Shown here: piece by piece, positions 55,027-64,000 of the stretch | How the letters are laid out: each line of letters begins with the position of its first letter | Numbering within the stretch: position 1 is the first letter of the stretch | Origin: Halichoerus grypus | Lineage: Eukaryota; Chordata; Mammalia; Carnivora; Phocidae | Length of the DNA stretch: 64,000 nucleotides | NCBI RefSeq assembly: GCF_964656455.1 | Contig: NC_135717.1 | Coordinates: 152,261,793-152,325,792, forward strand | Direction of reading: 5' to 3' | Translations under genes and position numbers: made by a program | The notes under the pieces: generated by a model | Told to the model about the DNA's origin: nothing | The model's input: the letters and a program-made list of their open reading frames with translations, nothing else | Database searches by the model: none

Positions 55027-56449
55027 GGGTTGATAGAGGAGACAAAGGGGCTGGCCCAGCCCTATGTTCTGCTGGGCGGTCGTGAGGACCTGAGGCCGAG
55101 ACGCCTCCCGGCCCGCGGGGAAGGTCCCGGGCCGTATAGGTCGCTTCTGGCGGGAGTCACCATCTTAACACGCGAATTGAGTGTAAAGCCAGATAAACCT
55201 CGAGTGCTAACAGAGGCGGCAGAAATGGCGTGAGTGTTGCAGCCCAAGCTCTAATGCCTCTGCCTCTGTTATATTTTCCTTCCACGTTACAGCAGTTTGC
55301 GTTTTCGCTTTAAACCTAGGGATGTTTGTGGAATAGCCAAACAGACGCCGTGCTTTAAAATAAAACCCCATTCGGTCTGGTTTTTTAAAATCCCACTTTT
55401 AAGTGGACCCTTTAACTCGCAAGCACTTGGCATAATTATACTTGATATGTATTTTTTTTAAATGGCCGCCTCTTTTAAAGTTTTCTGACAGCAGAAAGAT
55501 GGCTAGTGAAAAATGTGGAATAACGCCAGAGGGAGAAGATGGTTAGAGGTCGGCAAAGTTGCCATTTTCAGACCGTAATCTCTAGCTCTCAGCATATTTA
55601 TCAAGGCTTCTTTACTTTGCTGTGTTTGGTTTGACATCTGGAGAGGAGCAGCCTTTCTTGTTCTAAGAGTAAGCAGTGAATCTTCTGTAATTTACCCTCC
55701 TGCGTTGGGTTGATATGAGGCCCTTGAGGTTTTCCTGGAGAGCAGTTTTTCCTTATTTGTTACATTTATTTAATTTAAAACTGGTTCACTGTTTTAAATT
55801 TGCTTAAGGCAATAATAGTTGATTGGTAGCCATGAAAATCTTTTATAAAGCATTGCCACTCCTAAAATCATTAGACAGGGAAAAAATTAACAGAGTTCTG
55901 CTTCCATAACCAACTGTGTACAATAAAATACCAGGCTAAAGCTGGAGACGGGAAATGTAATGGCTTCCTTATTGCTAAGCCGTGTAGTTAGGGTGAGTAT
56001 GATATAGTGTACACTCGGTAGCATAGTTCTTACTATGCTAACAGAAATCAGAGGGCTTCAAAATGGTGCTCTTCAAACTCTGGGTTTGCCTTTATTTTTT
56101 GAAAAGAAACCAAGCCTTTTAGTGTTGATCAGTCCTCAGTTGGGGGCCTTTAAGTGTTAAAACCTAAATTTTCTTGAGTTTTCCGAAGAAACAGGTCTGC
56201 GTCTATGACTGGGCTCACTTTGGAGAGCTAGGAAGTGGAAGGGGAAAGATGTTGTAACATTCACAGAGTAAACAGTCAACCAGCCTTAAGTATATTCTAT
56301 TTTTAAAAAGATTAGAAAATCGTTGAGGGAAGGGCCATGTTAGGAAAAAACAAGCTTTCAATACAAAAGAATAGCCCAAAGTGATCAAGCTAGGTCAGGG
56401 ATCTTGTCTGATTGGCTCACTGTTGTGTAATCACATTCTTAGTTGAGTG

Positions 56450-56620
56450 CTTTCCTGAAAACCTGAGTTTGTTACATTTCATCCTCTCAGTGCTGGTTTA
56501 TAGGTGAGGAGACAGTTGCAGATAATAAGTACTTTCCCCAAATGACATAATTAGGAAGCGGTAGATTGAGAATTCAGGATCCAGTCCCTGCTCCTGATGC
56601 TGGGCTCTTGGCACAGGGCT
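56450..56620 (-). repeat. MIR
   Basis: GGTTTATAGGTGAGGAGACA, then AAATGACATAATTAGGAAGC in NUDT4 intron 1. Confidence 0.75.
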
Positions 56621-56743
56621 CCTTAGCAATTGGGTGCACGCTATTTGCTGAATGAGAGATTTTGTGAGGCTGAGCTTGGAAGCCTTTCTGGAAGTGATGA
56701 CTTTGAAGTCTTGCCATAACCTGAACTTGGAATTCAGGCTTTG

Positions 56744-56766
56744 TTAAAAAAAAAAAAAAAAAAAAA
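56744..56766 (+). repeat. Poly-A run
   Basis: About 22 adenines with no SINE or LINE body attached; origin unclear. Confidence 0.9.
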
Positions 56767-57599
56767 CATTCCCAGGAGAAAATACAGGAAATGGGAAGAA
56801 ATTGAAATGATCTGTATTGTGTGAATGGTAAAGCGAAGCCTGAAGAGAGCTTCAGAAATCACCGTAGTAGATCAATGAATTAACGTTTGTGCTTGGGAGT
56901 TGTTCCTACTGTAATAAATGCTAAATTCCTAGCCTCTAGTTGAGTCAAGAGACTACTGCCATTAGATAAAATGAAGTAAGGAGCAAGCTCTGGAGTATTA
57001 GAGAAATCTGTTACGTAAAACTGGGTAAATCTGTTACAGTGCAGACTGAGAAACCAAGTCAGAATATGTTCTAAGGGAAGGCTCTAGAATTCTCTAAGTA
57101 AAATGCACAGCCAACCTTAATGTGTGGTTAATCTCTTTAGGATCTTCATTTCTGTAGTTGTGTATATTTGGGGCTCTTTCTATTATATGATAGTTACAAA
57201 GTGAACCCTATTAGCTTTCCTGGACATCTTGCTGTTTTGCTATGAATTTATTCCCACTCTGTTTAAATTATACTGGTAGCCTTCCAAGGATAGGATACAA
57301 AACAGCCTGAATCCACCTCTTTAGCTAATGGGTGAGAATTTTCACCCCTACTGGGTTAACAATACCTAGGTCCTGGTTGGGAGATTTAAATGTATGCCTT
57401 ATTTTAGGATGAAATGTTTATAGAGTGTCAATTGAAATAAAATAGTAATTGCTGATGGACCACAAAAAGTTACGCAGTGTTCCAGTACGGTTCTCCTCGT
57501 ACTGAAGGAGTTAGTAGCCCATAGTTGAGAACAGGTTATTTTAGGAAAGAAGGTTGTCCTAACAGCACACTCTATTTTTTGGGGGGTGTTTTTATATTT

Positions 57600-57745
57600 G
57601 CCTGTTTTATCATCCCTGTGAGATAAATAATAAGAATTAGCATTTGTACAGGAAGAAATTAGGCAGCAGACATAATTTGTCCCAAGGTCAAAGAAGCTGG
57701 CAAATAATTTTGACCCCAGGTGCTTTATTTCTAAATCTCCTGTTC
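57600..57745 (-). repeat. MIR fragment
   Basis: ATCCCTGTGAGATAAATAAT, then CATAATTTGTCCCAAGGTCA, decayed. Confidence 0.65.
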
Positions 57746-59084
57746 ATTTGATCCTCTCTAGCTAGTTTTTTCTGTAGGGAACCACCCTTAGTTTTGGCAG
57801 TTGGGCTTCCTCACAAGCCCACAAATAAGCATCCCATAGAGTAGCTGGGATATTGTGCTTGTACAGAGAAGGAGGATAATACATTCACAGAACGTAACCA
57901 AAAATAGATTCTTTTGAACATGTTGCATATATGATAGTTTGAACAGGGTTGTAGAGATGAAAAGTGTCAACTCCTAAGAAACATACTCTGTAGCGGGAAG
58001 ATAGACAAATGACTGATATAAAGGGAAATAAAATAAGGGAAAAGTACCATCACGTGCTCCAGGGTTAAGATCCACTGGAGCTGGATTTCAGTCAGTGAGA
58101 GAGGAAGGACCAAGTATCACAAACAGCAAAACTTGGGGCTGTGGGTTAGTTGAGCTGCAGCTTAGGATAGCATAGGACAGATAATGGTTGAAAAAGAGCA
58201 CCTTAACTATTAGGCTAAGGAGTTGCTAGGCAAGAAAGGAACACTTAGTTTTGAACAAGGAACATTTACATTTTAAATGTATTCAAGCTTGAGGATGATC
58301 TGGCAGCAAAATAGGATAGAGTGCTAAAAAGAGAAATAGAAATGACTTGATTCTGGGTGGAATCCAGGCACAGTTGTGAGTGAGAAACACTAACAAAACA
58401 GTCTTAAAGACTGCCCCCCTACTCTTCCATTTGGATTTACTGCCCTACTTAACTTTTAAGCTCCTTGAGCCAGGGACTGCATTCTACAGTCTGCTAAATG
58501 CCAAAAGTGTATTAACTAAATGTCTGAATTTTACAAAATCATGCACTAAAAGTGGGGAGGGAAAGCAGAGTCCTAAAAAGACTTGGTAGGGAAAGCAGAA
58601 CTCTAAAACCAGAGCCCTAATAAAAACAATCTTAATAAGAAATATTAGTACAGGTAAATCTCTCCTAACATTTGTACGCTTGGGATCAATAGGCAGTCTG
58701 CCTTTTCAGATGTATACTCTGGGGCTTATACTTCCGTAGAAGTCCTTTTAGATTTAAGTCCTTGAAGATACTTGCTTCAAATGGAGACCACTTTTATGAA
58801 AGTTAACTATCCAAAGGCAGCCTTTTCTAAACATAGGGAAATGTCTTCTATGCCTGCAGCTCTCCCAGACCTAAAGTGATTCTTTGGCCACTCAGCCACT
58901 TCCTTCAAGGGAAGGCATTTTTGTACAGTTTGCATCTGTTTCAGGCTCTTGGTATATATCACTAAGGCTTTCTGTAATGTGTGAAAGAAAGCTTACCCAT
59001 AGCTTCAAAACACTGACATGCTAGAAGAAAATGTCATCAGCCCAACTTAGCATTCATCTATCTACCAATCCCATACAGATGGTC

Positions 59085-59200
59085 CCTGACTTCAATGGTT
59101 CAACTTGTGGTTTTTCGACTTTATGATGGTGCAAAAGTAATACACATTCAGTAGAACCCGTACCTCAGATTTTGAATTTTGATCTTTTTCCAAGCTAGCA
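59085..59200 (+). mobile_element. DNA-transposon end (Tc1/mariner- or Tigger-like)
   Basis: GATGGTCCCTGACTTCAATG, GTTTTTCGACTTTATGATGG, then CATTCAGTAGAACCCGTAC matches a remembered mammal-wide DNA element; family name uncertain. Confidence 0.6.
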
Positions 59201-62200
59201 ATAAGCTAATAGGGGTTAAGCACATTTTCCCAAAATGAGCTGTTATTTCTGATGCTCCTATAGCACTGTGCCTCTGTAGTCCAAAAAGTAGTACTAATTT
59301 GTTTAGTAATAACAGTAGGTAGCTGGTTAATGGATACAATAATCATTGTTATAACTTAAGATCTTTTTAAAATGTGTGCACACTGGGTGTTCCTAATATG
59401 CTGCTTGCTGGCCTAATTTTGGCTAAATGCCTATAACACAGTTACTATGGTAGAGGTAGTTTAACCATTCATGCATCCTAGTTCATGATAATGTGGGAAG
59501 AAAGAACAAAAACCCCAGTACAGCTTCTAATAGCTATAATTCACAAAATAAAACTCTTCATTCTTCAATTTAGGAATCACTTGAGAGGTTCTCTAGATAG
59601 CTCCCCCCCCGCCCCCAGAAGTAGTCATTTGTAGTGACTAGTTGTTCCCAGAAGCAGGCTGTGACCAAGAACAGTTATAAGGGTAAAAGCTGAAACACAA
59701 AGGACATTTGGGGGCCACTTGGTGTATAGGACTAAGAATTTCAAGTACCTCCATCTTCTGAAGGCATCACTGCATCACGTAAACCTTGAACAGCATTTTT
59801 TTTTTTCCGTTTACAAGCTCTTACACACCCCCAGTGAGGACGACTTACTTAGGTGATATAGAGTATAGAATCTATACTATAGATTACTCCGATTCATAGA
59901 CAAACCTTTGTCCAGGAAGACTCAGGGCTGGTTCCAAGTAGACCATTATCACTATACTGTTGCTACTTAAAGTGAGAAGTACTTATATTCCAAATGCTTA
60001 AAACATTAAGTGTCTAAGAAAAAGACAAGTGTGAGAAATGGCTTCTTAACAGTGATAAGTGAATGGTGTTGTATTCTGATAATTATTCAATACATGGAAG
60101 GAAGGGTTGGGGTTTGATAGTGTAGTAGCAGGAATGCTTATATGAAGGTGGGCAGGTTGAATCAAGGAAATGTCTTCACTTTTCACTACTCTAACAGCAC
60201 TGGCTTTGAGGTTGAGTTTGATTCAAGTCTCATTCTGCAGCCTGGTGGGTTGGCTAACCTCCTTTTTATAAATCTTCCTTTGGTCTCAGCTCTGGCTTAC
60301 CTGGAAGGTTGAATGTCTCCTTTCATCTCTGTCACCTTGTCACTAATGTGGCAGACTGTCATCTTGTTGGATACACAAAATGTAATATGCCTAGAAAGGT
60401 ATTTGAAAAGGAATTTAAAATGTATGAACAACCAGGTATGGATTTGTCAGCTATTGGTATATCCTCTTACTGAGATTTTATAACTTCTGTTACTTCAGTA
60501 ATAATATTTTTAGAGCATTAGGAAGCATGCTAAAGCTGTATTACAGATCTAGTAGATTGGGGATGTTGTAGAAATGTTAGATGGCTTTTTTTTTTTTGAG
60601 GATATTGGATAATTTGTGATGGGGTTCTATATGCTTAGATTCTTCTAGCATGTAGGAGGGATTTTAATTCATCTTTGTCTCTACTTAATGCTATTCAGAT
60701 TCATTTCTTCTACCCTGGTAGATAATCACCACCACCACTCTCCCCTACATAACACAACAAACATACAAATGTGGCCTTGACTTCATTTGAACTCTGAATG
60801 AAGTACTCTAGATGAGTAGGCAAATATTTAATGAAACATACTGGTTTCCAAATCTGTTTCCTCACTGAAGACTCATTATCAAATCTTTTAAGCTAGTAGT
60901 TTAGATGCTGGTCATTTCTATACTGCAGATACTAATTACTTGTTTATTAAATGTATCATATTTTGGAAAGATACATTTGAAGTTGATGGTTTGATCAATA
61001 AAACTTAATCATTTTGGAATGTCAAGGGACTCTTGCGTGTTAAGTTTTCAGATTCTACCTAAATCATTTGTCCAAAACTATACACTTGTTTTCATATGTT
61101 TCTAAAAAATAATTTATGAAGCATACAAGGATTCCATGTCACTGACTTTTGGAAGATAAATTTACTCATATGTGAATGATGTCCTTAGATTGCAGATTAA
61201 AGATTTGGATTTAATTGGAAGCATAAGTGTTAGTTCAGAAAAGCAGACAGACTCTACTAATGGGTTTTCAACATTATTAACCTTATGTAATTTCTTTCTT
61301 AAAGACTATCTTGGGACGAATGGGAATTATCATTGACCTAGATACATGACACTGAGTTTCATTTTTTTCAGGACTCAAACATTAAGAATATCAATGGCTT
61401 TGAAACTCCCTGTTTACTAAATAAGGATGTACTTTTCCAGTAGCTAGCCCCTGCAGTGTCCTGTCCCATTAGGAAGGTAATCAAGGAAGTTGCTTAAGGA
61501 GCATAGAATTGGGTAGTAAGAATTTCAGCCAGGCAATAAAAACTAGATTATCTGTAACCCACACCTAGTAATCAGGAAAAGAGGCCTCCAGCTCTGCAGT
61601 CAGAAACAGAAGTTGCGGTTTACTTTTCCCTTGATGCAAGATGTATGCTTTTATACCTTAAGCATTTTTGTTTTAACTTAAAAACATATATTTGCCAGTC
61701 TCGATATAGCCCAAAGCCTTGGAATACCATAGATCCTCCGAAAGCCTCCTTTTTGAATAAAATAAAAAGTGAAATCTGATTTGCAGTTTCACTTTTTTTA
61801 AAGAATTTGAACCTTGAAGACTCTTGAAGGCTCTTTCTGAATTTTTAAATTTCCTTTTTCCAGTCTTTTATAGTAGTCTCATCCGTATTTAATTTGATAG
61901 AGGTTTTTAATAACCCACCTTTAATTAATTTTTGCAGTCTTTTTGATAATTCCTTTCTGCCCTCATTTCATCATTAACTCTCAGTAATTATAAAACAAAT
62001 ACAAGTGGCAAAATTTGGGGGGAAAGCCTAATTCTTGGTAAGCTGATTCAGCTCCACTAGTGGGAAAGCCGAATAGCTAGTAAGGGCCAACAGCGAGTGC
62101 CTAGGCCAGGACTTAAGGTATTTAATTCTCAATAACACTCAACACCCCTAACAAGGATGGGCGCTTGCTTTTACAGAGGACGACACTGGTGCACTGAAAG

Positions 62201-62469
62201 GTAGATGAGCAGCCTTCATTGTGTGCATCCAGTAGTGAAACACACCTTGGTTGTGATCTGTACAGTTGCAAAACATCTTCAGGTTCAAACCAGTGTTTTC
62301 TAATTCTTACTAGATTTGCTGATTCTGGCTCTTTAGTTTCTAATTTTGATATGTAAGCCCTGTTTGCTAATATTTAATAAAGCTTAAATGTAAACCTGTC
62401 TTACATTTCATTTTACCAAAATTGCTATATTTTGACTTGGTGATACCTTCAATGTCAGCCATTAAAATA

Positions 62470-62619
62470 TTTTTTAAAGGATTTTATTTATTTATTTGAC
62501 AGAGCATAAGCAGGGGGAGAAGCAGGCTCCCCGCTGACCTGGGGCTCTATCCCAGGACGCCGGGATCATGGCCTGAGCCGAAGACAGGCGCTTGACTGAC
62601 TGAGCCACCCAGGCGCCCC
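62470..62619 (-). mobile_element. CAN SINE with internal deletion, antisense in NUDT4 intron 1
   Basis: Only 150 bases: the linker and part of the body are missing. CAGCCATTAAAATATTTT / CAGCCATTAAATATTTTA flanks it. Ends GCCACCCAGGCGCCC. It is the only SINE of this family between 49.7 kb and the window end. Confidence 0.95.
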
Positions 62620-62879
62620 AGCCATTAAATATTTTAACTAATGTTGTATCAGCTATTAATTTACAGTGCTTCCTCTGGATTTGCACTGTTCTGCCGGTTA
62701 TTCATTTGAAGGAATAAAGCCGGTAGAAGCAATAGAGTCCTATCCAGATCAAGAATGAGAGAAATAATGCTCAGACTCCTTGAACATTGATGGATCACCA
62801 CTTTGCAATGATGATGTGTCCTTGGCCACAGTTTGCTGCTTAGTTTTCAAATTGAGGGGATATGTGCCTGGATAGGTGT

Positions 62880-63153
62880 TCCTTATCTTCCAGCTCAATA
62901 TTTTAGAGGTTTTGGGGGAAGGTGGGAGTTGCTGAACTATCTTACTGTCGGCCTGGAACTTTCCAGTTGGGGAAGGTTGAGTTCTGGTGGCCTCCTCCGT
63001 GGGAGGCGAATCCTGTGCTGGCTGTGAACTCTCAAGGCCAGCGGCTGCTCTGCCAGGAGGGAGGGGGCTGGGCAGCTCGAACTACGGGCACGCCGGGCAG
63101 AAAAGCAGTGCACATGTCCGGGATTAAACTTCCGCTCTGAATTGATTGATCTG
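62880..63153 (+). promoter_or_regulatory. GC/CpG-rich patch with splice donor; possible alternative first exon
   Basis: About 270 bases with clearly raised GC content and at least nine CpGs between 62990 and 63135, inside an otherwise AT-rich, CpG-poor intron. It ends at CTG|GTGAGA with the donor GT at 63154-63155, a good match to the donor consensus. No recognised repeat covers it. It could be an internal NUDT4 promoter with a first exon, an enhancer, or only a local GC rise. Confidence 0.35.
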
Positions 63154-63444
63154 GTGAGAATGGCTTACGTTGGTAAAGGCAGTATACTAACGTAATTTTG
63201 TAAACGCTTTTGTTCACGTTGGTTAAGGCACCTGTTACTTCACAAACATCGTATTTATCATAGCCTTTGTTGTTTTAACTTGGGTGAATTTTAACCTACT
63301 CTAGCCCACAAATTTTCATTTATAAGATATATAATTCTTGCTTCAGGCACTTAAAATAATGAACCTCTGGGATACTCTGATGATGTAGTTCTTTTTGTGT
63401 GTGTGTGTGTTTGCATATTTCAAGGTTAATGCTAATCTTGATCG

Positions 63445-63718
63445 AGGTCTGCAGACTTCTGTAAAGAGCCAGATAATATTTTAGGCTTTGTGGGCCACAC
63501 CGTCTCTGTCGCAGCTACCCAACTCTGCTGTCGTAGCATGAAAGCAGCCATAAGCAACATGTAAAAAATGAATGAGTGTGGCTAGGTTCTCATAAAATTT
63601 TATTTATGAACACTGGAATTTGAATTTCATATAATTAAAAATATAAAAACCATTTTTAGCTCACAGACGGTACAAAAACAAGTAGTGCACTCACTGTAGC
63701 TTGCCAACCCTCTTCTAG
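63445..63718 (-). mobile_element. hAT-Charlie non-autonomous element (MER1-type)
   Basis: Antisense copy: CTGTAAAGAGCCAGATAATA, TTTAGGCTTTGTGGGCCAC and AAATTTTATTTATGAACACT, then GCTTGCCAACCCTC. Same family as 5558-5890, opposite orientation. Confidence 0.85.
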
Positions 63719-63894
63719 ATCATAAGTTATAGCTGCCTGTTAATCAAAAGAAGTGACTTTTGTTCACTTATAATTGGTTTGGAATATGAAGGTACTTCTT
63801 TCCACCCAATCATAAGTGTAAAAATAATGGGAACTCTCTCTGCCGTGCATGGGCTTTACGTGAATTCCCCTATTCCTTTCTCAGAGTCTCGTTT

Positions 63895-63960
63895 ATCTTT
63901 TAAGTATTCATACATTTTATAGGTGAGGGAACAGGGTGATGTGCCTGGGGTCACATACCC
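63895..63960 (-). repeat. MIR fragment
   Basis: ATTTTATAGGTGAGGGAACA, then GCCTGGGGTCACATACCC. Confidence 0.6.
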
Positions 63961-64000
63961 TTAAATTTGGGAGAATACTAAGATTCTCTAACTGAAAAAA

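Larger units (their letters stand above)
54689..64000 (+). other. NUDT4: NUDT4 intron 1 (5' part; continues past window)
   Basis: Begins with donor GTGAGG immediately after a GAG codon. No second coding exon continuing the NUDT4 frame was found, so the intron runs beyond the window. Contents: a G4-prone run (54744-54779), a CCCT/CCTT tract, two MIRs, a DNA-transposon fragment (59085-59200), one CAN SINE (62470-62619), a GC patch (62880-63153), a hAT-Charlie element (63445-63718) and a MIR fragment at the end. The stretches 55030-56450, 57750-59080 and 59200-62465 appear mostly unique; small open frames there look like chance. Confidence 0.85.

Noticed and set aside
54131..55045. Minus-strand ORF of 304 codons over the CpG island
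   Set aside because: Lies antisense to NUDT4 exon 1 and the CCCT tract; composition is Gly/Arg/Lys/Pro low complexity, with no recognisable domain.
3277..62686. Many 60-108-codon ORFs sharing MAQSVKRL / VAQSVKRLPSAQVMIPGSWD-type peptides
   Set aside because: These are translations of CAN SINE copies in one frame, recurring wherever a SINE lies.
1..64000. CRISPR array, operon, phage or bacterial system
   Set aside because: The only regular array is the 32-bp minisatellite with no spacers; all other evidence is mammalian. No prokaryotic gene arrangement is present.

Overview
The window is nuclear DNA from a carnivoran mammal, most likely an arctoid (bear, seal or mustelid group). About 37 copies of a tRNA-Lys-derived CAN SINE are spread over both strands. 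Their body wording (GCGCCTGGGTGGCTCAG, then CTTCGGCTCAGGTCATGATCCC and a CT-rich stretch before AAATAAATAAA) resembles the arctoid form more than the young dog (GGATCCCTGGGTGGCGCAG) or cat forms. This is recalled family knowledge, not a database search. Older mammal-wide repeats (MIR, L2, L1M, MLT1 LTRs, hAT-Charlie) fill much of the rest.

Layout. Positions 1 to about 53.9 kb look intergenic: I found no exon that I can support, and nearly all open frames there are repeat shadows or chance. Within it lie a 14-copy, 32-bp minisatellite at 17856-18303 flanked by a 36-bp inverted repeat, a defective ERV1-like pol/env/LTR fragment with an encoded poly(A) at 19876-21571, a 38-nt U2 snRNA retro-fragment at 27036-27073, and three SINE clusters built by repeated insertion at one target (36.96-37.57, 38.92-39.37 and 45.45-46.10 kb).

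From about 53.9 to 54.8 kb there is a CpG island with GC boxes and a TATA-like element. It is followed by one 5' UTR uORF and the first coding exon of NUDT4 (diphosphoinositol polyphosphate phosphohydrolase 2, DIPP2), plus strand, 54590-54688, ending at a GTGAGG donor. The remainder of the window (54689-64000) is the 5' part of NUDT4 intron 1. It opens with a predicted G-quadruplex and a 170-bp polypyrimidine tract. It is nearly free of SINEs (one copy) and holds a small GC/CpG-rich patch near 63.0 kb that might be an alternative first exon. The Nudix catalytic box lies in later exons outside the window.

Only one protein-coding gene is supported, so there is no multi-gene pathway to describe, and I found no undescribed multi-gene system. 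The most unusual items are repeat-biology events and candidate regulatory sequences. All repeat names are from memory of family consensus features, and boundaries are usually good to within 5-20 bases.
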